A stretch of 43,249 bases of DNA. Origin: Actinomycetales bacterium (GTDB lineage Bacteria; Actinomycetota; Actinomycetes; Actinomycetales; Cellulomonadaceae). Of this stretch, positions 27,741 to 35,628 are shown in pieces (positions within the stretch are counted from its first letter, which is position 1; each line of letters opens with the position of its first letter). Location: assembly GCA_012514545.1 (NCBI GenBank), contig JAAZAC010000015.1, positions 1 to 43,249 of the forward strand. Direction: 5' to 3'. A program made the position numbers and the translations under genes. Below the pieces are notes generated by a model that had not been told where the DNA came from, ran no database searches, and was given only the letters and a program-made list of their open reading frames with translations.

Positions 27741-29048
27741 TCATGCTGCGGGCGCAATCCGTGCCAGCGTGGCGATCAGGCGGTCGGAGGCCTGGCCGCC
27801 GCGCGGCTCGTAGACGTCGGACAGGAGCTTCATGACGAGGCGCATCAGCGCCGGTCGGGGTAGACCGTAGCGGGTGCACAGCCGCATGATCGCGGGCTGC
27901 TCGATGAGCCTCACGAAGACGCGGCCGAGCTGGAAGTACCCGCCCAGCTCGTCGGCCATCACGCGGGGGTAGGTGGCGAGCACGGCGTCCCGCGCGGCCG
28001 GCGTCCGGCGGGCGTGGGCCTGGACCACGATCTCGGCGGCCCGACGCGCGGCCTGCATCGCGTACGCGATCCCCTCGCCGTTGAACGGGCTCACCATGCC
28101 GCCCGCGTCCCCGACGAGGAGCACGCCGCGCGAGTAGAGCGGCTTGCGGTTGAACGCCATCGGGAGCGCGGCGCCGCGGACGGGCCCGACCTGGCCCTCC
28201 GGCGTGAACCCCCAGTGCGCGGGGGTGCCGGCGAGCCAGCGGTGCAGCAGCTCGCGGTAGTCGACCTTCGTCGCCGTGGCGGTGGAGCTCACGCTGCCGA
28301 GGCCGACGTTCGCCGTGCCGTCGCCGAGCGGGAAGATCCAGCCGTACCCGGGCAGCAGGTTCGACCGGTTCGGCTCGCCGTCCCACAGCTCGAGGTGGGA
28401 CTCCATCCACTCGTCGTCGTGCATCGGGGTGCGGAAGTACGTCCGCACGGCGACGCCCATCGGGCGGCGCGGGTCCTTCTCGATGCCGAGCGCGAGCGCG
28501 AGGCGCGCGGACACGCCGTCGGCGGCGATGACGGCGGGCGCGCGGTAGGTGACCTCGTCGCCCGCCCGGCGGCCGGCGTCGTCCACGGGACGGGCCGTGA
28601 CGCCGACGACGCGGCCCGTGCGCTCGTGCACGAGCGGCCCGGTGACCTGGGTGCGCTCGAGGATCTTCGCCCCGGCGGCCCGCGCGTGGGCGGCGAGCGC
28701 GGCGTCGAAGTCGCGGCGCGGGCGGGCGAGGCCGAAGTCCGGGAACGACTCGGTCCGGGGCCACGGGATCTCCAGCCGGTGCCCACCCCCGTAGACGCGC
28801 AGGCCCTTGTTGCGGATCCAGCCGTCCTCGGGCCGCAGCGGGACGCCCATGGCGACGAGCTCGCGCACGGCGCGCGGGGTCAGCCCGTCGCCGCAGACCT
28901 TGTCGCGGGGGAACGCGGTCTTCTCCAGGACGAGGACGTCGAGGCCCGCCGTCGCGAGCCAGTAGGCCGCGGTCGCCCCGGCCGGGCCCGCGCCGACGAC
29001 GACGACGTCGGCGTCGTCGTGCCGCTCGACACCCCTCGCCACGCCCAC
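27741..29048 (-). CDS. Geranylgeranyl-reductase-family FAD enzyme (MenJ-like)
   Basis: This 435-residue flavoprotein probably saturates one or more isoprene units of the menaquinone tail, as MenJ does in mycobacteria. It has the N-terminal FAD fold VVVVGAGPAGATAAYWLA (glycines 19-24), the CGDGLTPRAV motif, and the second FAD loop VLLVGDAGGMVSPFNGEGIA. It could instead act on membrane lipids, but its place at the head of the nuo operon favours menaquinone. The start is uncertain: GTG at 29048, or GTG at 29042, which has GAGG five bases upstream. The upstream region carries a Rex operator. Confidence 0.88.
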   Translation of the reverse strand: MGVARGVERHDDADVVVVGAGPAGATAAYWLATAGLDVLVLEKTAFPRDKVCGDGLTPRAVRELVAMGVPLRPEDGWIRNKGLRVYGGGHRLEIPWPRTESFPDFGLARPRRDFDAALAAHARAAGAKILERTQVTGPLVHERTGRVVGVTARPVDDAGRRAGDEVTYRAPAVIAADGVSARLALALGIEKDPRRPMGVAVRTYFRTPMHDDEWMESHLELWDGEPNRSNLLPGYGWIFPLGDGTANVGLGSVSSTATATKVDYRELLHRWLAGTPAHWGFTPEGQVGPVRGAALPMAFNRKPLYSRGVLLVGDAGGMVSPFNGEGIAYAMQAARRAAEIVVQAHARRTPAARDAVLATYPRVMADELGGYFQLGRVFVRLIEQPAIMRLCTRYGLPRPALMRLVMKLLSDVYEPRGGQASDRLIATLARIAPAA

Positions 29049-29066
29049 CTCGCCGTCAGCCGTTCC

Positions 29067-29084
29067 TTGTGAAGACGTTCACGA
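29067..29084. promoter_or_regulatory. Rex operator (NADH/NAD+ redox repressor site)
   Basis: The 18 bases read TTGTGAA-GACG-TTCACGA. The known actinobacterial Rex site is TTGTGAA-N4-TTCACAA, so 13 of the 14 defined positions match. A perfect 16-base dyad, GACGTTC-AC-GAACGTC, overlaps it at 29074-29089. The site lies directly downstream of the predicted start of the reductase-nuo operon, where a bound repressor would block transcription. Rex releases DNA when NADH is high, so complex I would be induced by excess NADH. Confidence 0.8.
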
Positions 29085-29094
29085 ACGTCGCGTC

Positions 29095-29100
29095 AGTCTA
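29095..29100 (-). promoter_or_regulatory. -10 box of the reductase-nuo-polyprenyl synthase operon
   Basis: TAGACT on the minus strand matches TANNNT. It predicts a start near 29088 and a leader of about 40 bases containing the Rex operator. No clear -35 is visible. The remainder of 29101-29181 shows nothing recognisable. Confidence 0.5.
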
Positions 29101-29181
29101 TCCGCGCCCGGACGGTGGGTACGCACGGCGTCCGACGGCGGTCCGGCCGTGCCAAATGTCCGGATCCCCCCGGTGTGCGTC

Positions 29182-29874
29182 TCACGGCCGCCGGCCCCGG
29201 TGGAGCGCCACGATGCCCCCGGAGAGGTTCCGGTACGCGACGTGGGTCCAGCCCGCCTCCCGCAGGAGCCGCGCGAGGCCCACCTGGTCGGGCCACGCGC
29301 GGATCGAGTCGGCGAGGTACTCGTACGACTCGGGGTCCGAGCTCACCACGCGCGCGATCGCGGGCAACGCGCGCACGAGGTACTCGGTGTACAGGACCCG
29401 GAACGGCGGCCACGTCGGCGAGGAGAACTCGCACACCACGATCCGGCCGCCCGGCCGCGTCACGCGGAGCATCTCCGCGAGCGCGTCGCGCGTGCCCGCG
29501 ACGTTCCGCAGCCCGAACGAGACGGTCACGGCGTCGAACGACGCGTCGGCGAACGGCAGCCGCAGCGCGTCCCCCGCGACGAACGGCAGGTCGGGGCGCC
29601 GCGCCTTGCCCGCCGTCAGCATGCCGAGCGAGAAGTCGCACGGCACCACGCGCGCGCCCGCCGCCGCGAACGGCGCCGACGACGTGCCCGTACCCGCCGC
29701 CAGGTCGAGCACCGTCTCCCCCGGCCGAGGGTCCACCGCCGCGACCGTCCGGCGGCGCCACCGGCGGTCCTGGCCGAGCGACAGCACGTCGTTCGTCAGG
29801 TCGTAGCGGCGGGCCACGGCGTCGAACATCGCCGCGACCTCGTGCGGCTGCTTCTCCAGGCTGGCGCGGGGCAT
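29182..29874 (-). CDS. menG: Demethylmenaquinone methyltransferase
   Basis: This 230-residue UbiE/MenG-family enzyme methylates demethylmenaquinone with S-adenosylmethionine in the last ring step. It opens with SLEKQPHEVAAMFDAVARRY and shows the SAM motif VLDLAAGTGTS, then CDFSLGMLTAGK, FGLRNVAGTRDALAEMLRV and the C-terminal RNLSGGIVALHRG, all typical of actinobacterial MenG. The ATG at 29874 gives the usual N-terminus (MPRASLEKQ). An in-frame ATG at 29892 would add six residues. It is divergent from menF, 52 bases apart. Confidence 0.95.
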   Translation of the reverse strand: MPRASLEKQPHEVAAMFDAVARRYDLTNDVLSLGQDRRWRRRTVAAVDPRPGETVLDLAAGTGTSSAPFAAAGARVVPCDFSLGMLTAGKARRPDLPFVAGDALRLPFADASFDAVTVSFGLRNVAGTRDALAEMLRVTRPGGRIVVCEFSSPTWPPFRVLYTEYLVRALPAIARVVSSDPESYEYLADSIRAWPDQVGLARLLREAGWTHVAYRNLSGGIVALHRGRRP

Positions 29875-29912
29875 GCCCCCATCCTGAGGCATGGCGCGGT
29901 CCGAGCTGGACG

Positions 29913-29918
29913 TAGGCT
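29913..29918 (+). promoter_or_regulatory. menF -10 box, probable leaderless promoter
   Basis: TAGGCT ends eight bases before the menF ATG at 29927, so transcription should begin at or next to the start codon. No ribosome-binding sequence precedes the ATG, in keeping with a leaderless mRNA. Confidence 0.55.
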
Positions 29919-29926
29919 GTCCCGCG

Positions 29927-31225
29927 ATGACCGACCTGGACCTCGCGGCGACCGCGCCACTGCCCCTCGTCGCACGCACCGCCGCGGTGGACCCCCTGGA
30001 CCTCCCCGGCGACCTCACCGAGCTGCTGCCCGCCGACGGGGGCACGGCGTGGATCCGGCGCGCCGACGGCCTCGTCGCCTGGGGCGAGCTCACGCGCGTC
30101 ACCACCGCCGGCCCGGACCGGATGGCCGACGCCGAGGCCGCCTGGCGCGAGCTCGTCGCCCACGCGGTGGTCCGCGACGAGGTCCGCCTGCCCGGCACCG
30201 GGCCCGTCGCGTTCGGCTCGTTCGCCTTCGCCGACGACTCCCCCGCGGGCGGGGTCCTCGTGGTGCCGCGGGTCGTCGTCGGGCGCCGGGGCGCCACGGC
30301 CTGGGTGACCACGATGGAGCTCGGCGCCGTGCCCGCCCCCGTCGTCCCCACGCCGCAGCCGCCGCCCACGTCGCCCGGGCCGGTGACGTTCTCCGACGCC
30401 GACCTCGGCCCCGACGCCTGGCAGGACGCCGTCCGCCAGGCCGTGCGGCGCATCCGCGACGGCCGGCTCGAGAAGGTCGTGCTCGCCCGCGAGGTGCACG
30501 CCCGCACCACCGCGCCGCTGGACCAGCGCTGGGTGCTGCGCCGCCTCGCCGCCGACTACCGCGCGTGCTGGACGTTCGCCGTCGACGGCCTGCTCGGCGC
30601 GACCCCCGAGCTCCTCGTGCGCAGCGAGAAGGGGCTCGTCACCTCGCGCGTGCTCGCGGGCACCATCCGCCGCACCGGCGACGACGACGCCGACCTCGCC
30701 CACGCCGCGCTCCTCGCCCACTCGTCGAAGGACCTCGAGGAGCACGAGTACGCGGTGACCTCGCTCAGCGAGGCCCTCGCGCCGTTCTGCTCGTCGACGA
30801 ACGTGCCCGAGACCCCGTTCGTGCTGCACCTGCCGAACGTCCTGCACCTCGCGACGGACGTCACCGGCGTCCTGTCCGCCGACGCCGGCCCCCCGCCCAC
30901 GAGCCTCGCCCTCGCCGCCGCGCTGCACCCCACGGCGGCCGTCGCGGGCACGCCCACGGCGGCGGCCTGCGACCTCATCGCCGAGCTCGAGAGCATGGAC
31001 CGCGGCCGCTACGCCGGGCCCGTCGGCTGGATCGGCGCCGACGGCGACGGCGAGTGGGCGCTCGCGCTGCGCACCGGCCGGGTCGACCCGGACGACCCGC
31101 GCCACCTGCGGCTGTTCGCGGGCTGCGGCATCGTCGCGGCCTCCGACCCCGCCGCCGAGCTGGCGGAGTCGGAGGCCAAGCTCGAGCCGATGCGCCGGGC
31201 GCTCGGGAACCCGACGCGCGGCTGA
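29927..31225 (+). CDS. menF: Isochorismate synthase
   Basis: This 432-residue chorismate-binding enzyme converts chorismate to isochorismate, the committed step toward menaquinone. Conserved stretches include EKVVLAREVHA (containing the active-site lysine), GATPELLVRS, AGTIRRTGDDD, SSKDLEEHEYAV, LHPTAAVAGTPT and FAGCGIVAASDPAAELAE. I chose the ATG at 29927 because it follows a TANNNT box and begins the plausible sequence MTDLDLAAT. The in-frame ATG at 29891 has no ribosome site. The family also includes EntC/DhbC for siderophores, but the men neighbours decide the role. Confidence 0.93.
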   Translation: MTDLDLAATAPLPLVARTAAVDPLDLPGDLTELLPADGGTAWIRRADGLVAWGELTRVTTAGPDRMADAEAAWRELVAHAVVRDEVRLPGTGPVAFGSFAFADDSPAGGVLVVPRVVVGRRGATAWVTTMELGAVPAPVVPTPQPPPTSPGPVTFSDADLGPDAWQDAVRQAVRRIRDGRLEKVVLAREVHARTTAPLDQRWVLRRLAADYRACWTFAVDGLLGATPELLVRSEKGLVTSRVLAGTIRRTGDDDADLAHAALLAHSSKDLEEHEYAVTSLSEALAPFCSSTNVPETPFVLHLPNVLHLATDVTGVLSADAGPPPTSLALAAALHPTAAVAGTPTAAACDLIAELESMDRGRYAGPVGWIGADGDGEWALALRTGRVDPDDPRHLRLFAGCGIVAASDPAAELAESEAKLEPMRRALGNPTRG

Positions 31226-31231
31226 GCCCCG

Positions 31232-32407
31232 CTAGGCCCGCCCCTCCTCGCGGCTGCCCAGCACGACGTCGACGGTCCGCGTCTCGCCGCCGCGGACGAC
31301 GGTGAGCGTCACCTCGTCGCCCGGCGTGCGCTCGCGCACCTGGGCGGTCAGCGACTCCGCGCCGCTCACCGGCTCGTCGTCGATGGCGACGACGACGTCG
31401 TCGGTGCGCAGCCCGGCGTCGGCGGCGGGCCCGCCCGCGGTGGCCTCGACGACGACGGCGCCCAGCCGCACGGTGCCGTCCGCCGTGCGCGCGGTGCCGT
31501 CCGCCAGGCGCACCCCGAGGAACGCGTGCGCCGCCGCGCCGTCCTCGACGAGCTCCGTGGCGACCCGCAGGGCGAGGTTCGCCGGGATCGCGAAGCCGAG
31601 CCCGATGGACCCGCTGCTGCGCGACGTCGTGAGGATGGACGAGGTGATCCCGACGACCCGGCCGCTGGCGTCGAAGAGCGGGCCGCCGCTGTTGCCGGGG
31701 TTGATCGCCGCGTCCACCTGGATCGCGTTCGTCACGACGGGCTCGCCGCGGCCGGGCGACCCGGTCGACACGGGTCGGTCGACCGCGGACACGATGCCCG
31801 TGGTCGCCGTGCTGTCGAGGCCGAGCGGGTTGCCGACGGCCATGACCGGCTCGCCGACCGCGACCTCGTCGGAGTCGCCGAACGCCGCGGCGACGAGGTC
31901 GTCCGGCGGGTCGGTCAGCGCGATGACGGCGACGTCCGTCGTGGGGTCGGTGCCGACCACCTCGGCCTCGTAGACGCGCCCGTCGACGAGGGTGACCATG
32001 ATCCGACCGCCGCCGGCGACGACGTGGTCGTTCGTGATGATCCGGCCGTCCGTGTCGAGCACGACGCCGGACCCCTCGCTCCCGCCCGCGGGCCCGCGCA
32101 CCGCGATGGCGACGACGGACGGCCGCACGGCCTCGGCGACCGCCTGCCAGTCCGGCGCGGTACCGTCGGCCGTGACGGGCGGCGCGGTCTCGGGGGCCCG
32201 CTCCTCCGGGGCCGCCTGCTCCTGGGCGGGGCCCGCGTCGTCGGGGCGGTCGTCGAGCGCCGCCTGCACGGCCACCGTGCCCGCGACGGCGACGACGCCC
32301 GTCACGACGGCGGTCACCACGACCGCGCGCCAGGGCCGCCGCGGGGGCGGCGGCGGGGGCGGGGGCGGAGCCACCAGGGGAACCGTCTGCGTCAGGTCGA
32401 TGCTCAT
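31232..32407 (-). CDS. Membrane-anchored HtrA-like serine protease with PDZ domain
   Basis: This 391-residue protein has a short cytoplasmic N-terminus with a run of nine prolines (14-22), one membrane helix (about 28-50), an acidic linker, a trypsin-like domain and a C-terminal PDZ domain (about 285-380). The catalytic triad is H128 (NDHVV), D158 (TTDVAVIAL) and S240 (NPGNSGGP). It resembles mycobacterial PepD/HtrA envelope quality-control proteases. The ATG at 32407 has GAGGAGG six bases upstream. The gene converges on menF with six bases between stops and lies downstream of menD. It is probably unrelated to menaquinone synthesis. Confidence 0.92.
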   Translation of the reverse strand: MSIDLTQTVPLVAPPPPPPPPPRRPWRAVVVTAVVTGVVAVAGTVAVQAALDDRPDDAGPAQEQAAPEERAPETAPPVTADGTAPDWQAVAEAVRPSVVAIAVRGPAGGSEGSGVVLDTDGRIITNDHVVAGGGRIMVTLVDGRVYEAEVVGTDPTTDVAVIALTDPPDDLVAAAFGDSDEVAVGEPVMAVGNPLGLDSTATTGIVSAVDRPVSTGSPGRGEPVVTNAIQVDAAINPGNSGGPLFDASGRVVGITSSILTTSRSSGSIGLGFAIPANLALRVATELVEDGAAAHAFLGVRLADGTARTADGTVRLGAVVVEATAGGPAADAGLRTDDVVVAIDDEPVSGAESLTAQVRERTPGDEVTLTVVRGGETRTVDVVLGSREEGRA

Positions 32408-32473
32408 GTCGGACCTCCTCGACGCCCATGACAGGCGGCGGGCCTGGCCGAATCCTGTGCCCTTCCTGAGAGC

Positions 32474-32492
32474 CGGCTGAGAACCTCAGCCG
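32474..32492. terminator. Hairpin across the menD stop codon, possible terminator
   Basis: A perfect inverted repeat with 8-base arms, CGGCTGAG and CTCAGCCG, is separated by three bases. The menD TGA lies inside an arm. There is no T-tract, so termination is uncertain; in GC-rich actinobacteria such stems without T-runs can still end transcription. Confidence 0.35.
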
Positions 32493-34216
32493 ATCGCGCG
32501 CGCGGCCGCCTCCGCGAGCCGCTCGTGCAGCGCGCGACGCTCGGCGCGGTCGACGGCGACCTCGACGACCTCCACGCCCGCCACGGGCGCGGCGACCGCC
32601 TCGCCCAGCGCGCCGGCGTCGTCCACCCGGACGTGCCGCACCCCCAGGCCCGCGCAGAGCGCCCCGAGGTCCGCGCCGTGGGGCGTGGCGAAGACGCGCT
32701 CGAAGACCCGGTTCCCAGGGTCCCCGTGCTCGATGGTCGCGAAGAGCGAGCCCCCGTCGTCGTTCGCGACGACGACCCGCAGGTCCGGCCTCCGCTCCAG
32801 CGGCCCGGCGAGCAGGCCGCCGACGTCGTGCAGGAACGTGAGGTCACCGACGTACGCGCGCACGGGGCGGCCCAGCCCGAGCGCCACGCCGGCCGCCGTC
32901 GAGAGCGTGCCGTCGATCCCCGAGAGCCCGCGGTTCGCCACGACGAGCGGCGGCTCGTCCCAGGCGGCCACGAGGTCGAGGTCGCGCACGGGGCTGCTCG
33001 CCCCGACGACGAGCGCGTCGCCCGGCCCGGTCGCGGCGGCGACGGCGGCCGCGACCGTCGGGCCGGCGATCCGGCCCGCGCGGTGCTCGTCGGCGAGGAC
33101 CTCGCGCACCGCGGCCGCCGCGGCCCGGCCCGCCTCGCGCCACCGCGCCAGCCAGGCCTCGTCCACGGCGCCCGGCTCCATGAGCCACTCCGGCACCCGG
33201 CTCAGCACGTACGTCGCGCCGCGGCCGGCGTCGGGCGTCGCGGAGCCCTGGTGCACCACCGCGATGGACCGGACCTGGCGCCCCAGGAGCGCGGTCACCG
33301 CCCGGCTCAGCGTGGGCCGCCCGACGACGACGACGCGCCGCACCTCCCCCGCCAGCGCGGGCAGCACCAGCCGGTACGCCGCGACGGCGTTCGGCCCGCC
33401 GCGCGCACCCGACGACGGCTCCGCGAGCAGCGGCCAGCCCCGCGCCTCGGCGAGCGCCCGCGCGACCGGCCCGGCGCCATCGCCCGCGACGACCACCGTC
33501 GGCTCCTCCTCGGTCCAGCCGCGCAGCGGCCGCGGCGCCGGGGGCGGCGCGTCGAGCCGCACCGGCTCGACCTCGCGCGGCTGCGGCACCCGGGTGGGCA
33601 AGGGCGGCGCCGGCCACACGTCGTCGTCGGGCACGAGGGGCTCGCGGTAGGCGAGGTTGACGTGCACGGGACCCGGGTCGTGGCTCAGCTCGCCGGTCGC
33701 GGCCGCGACCGCCTCCGCGGCGATCCGGCGCAGGTGCCCCGCCTCGTCCGGGCGGCCCCCGGGGGCCGACACGTCGAACGTCATCCGCACGGCCCCGGCG
33801 AAGATGCCCGGCTGGTCGGTCGTCTGGTTCGCGCCGGTGCCGCGCACCTCGTGCGGCCGGTCGGCGGTGAGCAGGAGCAGGGGCAGTGCGGCGTGGTGCG
33901 CCTCGAGCACGGCCGGGTGGAGGTTCGCCACCGCGCTGCCCGACGTCGTGACCACCGCGACGAGGTCGGCGCGCCCCTGCGCCCGCGCGGCCCGGGCGAG
34001 CCCGACGGCGAGGAACCCCGCGCACCGCTCGTCGACCCGCACGTGCAGGTCGAGGGCCGGGGCGCCGTCCGGCCGCTCGCCGTCGGGCCCCGCGGCCGCG
34101 GCGGCGGCGTACGCGAGCGGCGCGCTGCGCGAGCCGGGGGCGAGCACGACGTGCCGCAGCCCCAGGTCCGCGAGGGCGCGCAGCAGCACGCGGGCGGCGG
34201 TGGTCGCGGTGGTCAC
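32486..34216 (-). CDS. menD: SEPHCHC synthase (2-oxoglutarate-dependent, ThDP enzyme)
   Basis: This 576-residue thiamine-diphosphate enzyme joins 2-oxoglutarate and isochorismate to give 2-succinyl-5-enolpyruvyl-6-hydroxy-3-cyclohexene-1-carboxylate. It starts LRHVVLAPGSRSAPLAYAA and has the ThDP-activating glutamate E63 (VDERCAGFLAVG). The TTSGSAVANLHPAVLEA and LLTADRPHEVRGTGANQT stretches are diagnostic. The C-terminal cofactor site is GDLTFLHDVGGL, followed by VVVANDDGGSLF. The GTG at 34216 has AAGGAGG upstream and overlaps the menC stop by four bases, so the two genes are coupled. Confidence 0.96.
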   Translation of the reverse strand: MTTATTAARVLLRALADLGLRHVVLAPGSRSAPLAYAAAAAAGPDGERPDGAPALDLHVRVDERCAGFLAVGLARAARAQGRADLVAVVTTSGSAVANLHPAVLEAHHAALPLLLLTADRPHEVRGTGANQTTDQPGIFAGAVRMTFDVSAPGGRPDEAGHLRRIAAEAVAAATGELSHDPGPVHVNLAYREPLVPDDDVWPAPPLPTRVPQPREVEPVRLDAPPPAPRPLRGWTEEEPTVVVAGDGAGPVARALAEARGWPLLAEPSSGARGGPNAVAAYRLVLPALAGEVRRVVVVGRPTLSRAVTALLGRQVRSIAVVHQGSATPDAGRGATYVLSRVPEWLMEPGAVDEAWLARWREAGRAAAAAVREVLADEHRAGRIAGPTVAAAVAAATGPGDALVVGASSPVRDLDLVAAWDEPPLVVANRGLSGIDGTLSTAAGVALGLGRPVRAYVGDLTFLHDVGGLLAGPLERRPDLRVVVANDDGGSLFATIEHGDPGNRVFERVFATPHGADLGALCAGLGVRHVRVDDAGALGEAVAAPVAGVEVVEVAVDRAERRALHERLAEAAARAIG

Positions 34217-35169
34217 GAGTCCTCCTTCGTCACGGCACGCAGGCGCGCGAGCCACCGCTCGGTGATCCCGGCGGCGGCCGCGGCGTCGGCGGCGCGGGCG
34301 AGCCGCGCCGGGTCGGGGTCGGGCCGGCGCACGGCCAGGCGGCCGCCCACCGGCAGGAGGGGTTCGGCGACGACGTCCTCGGCGAGGAGCCGCGCCGTCG
34401 CCAGCCCGCACGCGTACGGCAGCTCGGGCAGGGCGGCCGCGAGCGCGAGCCCCTGCGCGAGCCCCACGGAGGTCTCGAGAGCCGACGAGACCACCACCGG
34501 CACGCCCACCCGCTCGGCCAGCTCGAGGCAGGCCCGGACACCGCCCAGCGGCTGCACCTTCAGCACGACGACGTCGCACGCGCCCGCGCGCACGGCCGCC
34601 GTCGGGTCGGCGGCCAGCCGCACGGCCTCGTCCGCGGCGATCGGCACGTCGACGCGCCGCCGCACCGCGACGAGGTCCGCCACCTCGCGGCACGGCTGCT
34701 CGACGTACTCCAGCCCGCCCGCCGCGCGGTCGAGCGCCCGGATGCGCGCCACCGCCGTGTCCGCGTCCCACGCGGCGTTGGCGTCCACGCGGACGCGCCC
34801 GCCCGGCCCCAGCGCGTCCCGCACCGCGGCGACGCGCTCGACGTCCTCCTCGGGCGCCTGGCCGCGCTCGGCGACCTTCACCTTCGCCGTCGTGCAGCCC
34901 GACGACGCGACGATCCGGTGCGCCTCCTCGGGCCCGACGGCGGGCACCGTCACGTTCACGGGCACGGACCCCCGCCGGCGCGGCACGTCGCCCTCCGCCC
35001 ACTCGCGGGCCGCGCGCCACCAGGCCCGGGCGGCGTCGTCGTCGTAGTCCCAGAACGGCGAGAACTCGGCCCACCCCGCGGGGCCACGCACGAGCACGCC
35101 GTCGCGCCAGTCCAGACCCCGGAACCGCGTCGTCAGCGGGACGCGGTAGACGACGGTGTCGGACAGCAC
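34213..35169 (-). CDS. menC: o-Succinylbenzoate synthase
   Basis: This 318-residue enolase-superfamily enzyme dehydrates SHCHC to o-succinylbenzoate. The catalytic lysine pair lies in TTAKVKVAE. The metal ligands follow in VRVDANAAWD, LEYVEQPC and IAADEAVRL, and the distal base lysine is in VVVLKVQPLGG. The start is GTG at 35169, giving MLSDTVVYRVPL. A TACCGT box ends exactly six bases before this GTG, so the messenger is probably leaderless. menD follows through a GTGA overlap. Confidence 0.93.
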   Translation of the reverse strand: MLSDTVVYRVPLTTRFRGLDWRDGVLVRGPAGWAEFSPFWDYDDDAARAWWRAAREWAEGDVPRRRGSVPVNVTVPAVGPEEAHRIVASSGCTTAKVKVAERGQAPEEDVERVAAVRDALGPGGRVRVDANAAWDADTAVARIRALDRAAGGLEYVEQPCREVADLVAVRRRVDVPIAADEAVRLAADPTAAVRAGACDVVVLKVQPLGGVRACLELAERVGVPVVVSSALETSVGLAQGLALAAALPELPYACGLATARLLAEDVVAEPLLPVGGRLAVRRPDPDPARLARAADAAAAAGITERWLARLRAVTKEDS

Positions 35170-35175
35170 GTCGTC

Positions 35176-35181
35176 ACGGTA
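35176..35181 (-). promoter_or_regulatory. menC-menD -10 box, probable leaderless promoter
   Basis: TACCGT on the minus strand lies six bases before the menC GTG, placing the transcription start at the start codon. No ribosome-binding sequence precedes it. Confidence 0.55.
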
Positions 35182-35208
35182 GCGCCGCGGCGCCCCGCGG
35201 ACGGCCGC

Positions 35209-35544
35209 TCAGACGGCGACCTCGGGCGCGTCCCCGAACACGTGCAGCCCGACGATCCCCGCGACGATGAGCACGAGGGAGACGATCTTGCCGACCGTCA
35301 CCGCCTCGCCGAGCCAGACCATGCCCACGATCGCGGTGACCGACGCGCCGATCCCGGTCCACACCGCGTACGCCACGCCCACGGGCAGCGAGCGCAGCGA
35401 CCACGCCAGCCCGCCCATGCTGCCGACCAGCAGCACGACGAAGAGCACCGACGGCCACAGGCGCGTGAACCCGTCCGACGCCTTGAGGCTGAGCGCCCAG
35501 CCCGCCTCGAGGATCCCCGACCCGATGAGCACGGCCCACGCCAT
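35209..35544 (-). CDS. sugE: SMR-family exporter, SugE/Gdx type (guanidinium export likely)
   Basis: This 111-residue small multidrug-resistance protein has four membrane helices. The conserved glutamate is in GILEAGWALSLKASDGF, and LPVGVAYAVWTGIGASVTAIVG closely follows the SugE/Gdx subfamily rather than EmrE. Known Gdx proteins export guanidinium as dual-topology dimers; that function is inferred here. GAGGAGG lies five bases before the ATG at 35544. It is divergent from menB. No guanidine riboswitch is recognisable in the short leader. No second SMR gene is adjacent. Confidence 0.9.
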   Translation of the reverse strand: MAWAVLIGSGILEAGWALSLKASDGFTRLWPSVLFVVLLVGSMGGLAWSLRSLPVGVAYAVWTGIGASVTAIVGMVWLGEAVTVGKIVSLVLIVAGIVGLHVFGDAPEVAV

Positions 35545-35586
35545 GGCTGCCTCCTCGTCCGGCGGCCCGGCGCCACCGTCCGTCCG

Positions 35587-35592
35587 ACGCTA
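35587..35592 (-). promoter_or_regulatory. -10 box for the SMR exporter gene
   Basis: TAGCGT on the minus strand predicts a start near 35580 and a leader of about 36 bases with a good ribosome site. It is back to back with the menB promoter. Confidence 0.45.
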
Positions 35593-35615
35593 GAGGATGC
35601 GCCGCCGCGCGCGGC

Positions 35616-35621
35616 TACTGT
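35616..35621 (+). promoter_or_regulatory. menB -10 box, probable leaderless promoter
   Basis: TACTGT ends seven bases before the menB ATG at 35629. The intervening GACCGCC contains no ribosome-binding sequence, so transcription and translation probably start together. Confidence 0.6.
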
Positions 35622-35628
35622 GACCGCC

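Noticed and set aside
29891..29926. Extended menF start at ATG 29891
   Set aside because: There is no ribosome site, the -10 box would fall inside the coding region, and the added residues are not conserved-looking.
35545..35628. Guanidine riboswitch upstream of the SMR exporter
   Set aside because: The interval is only 84 bases, is shared with the menB promoter, and does not show the paired ACGR-loop hairpins.
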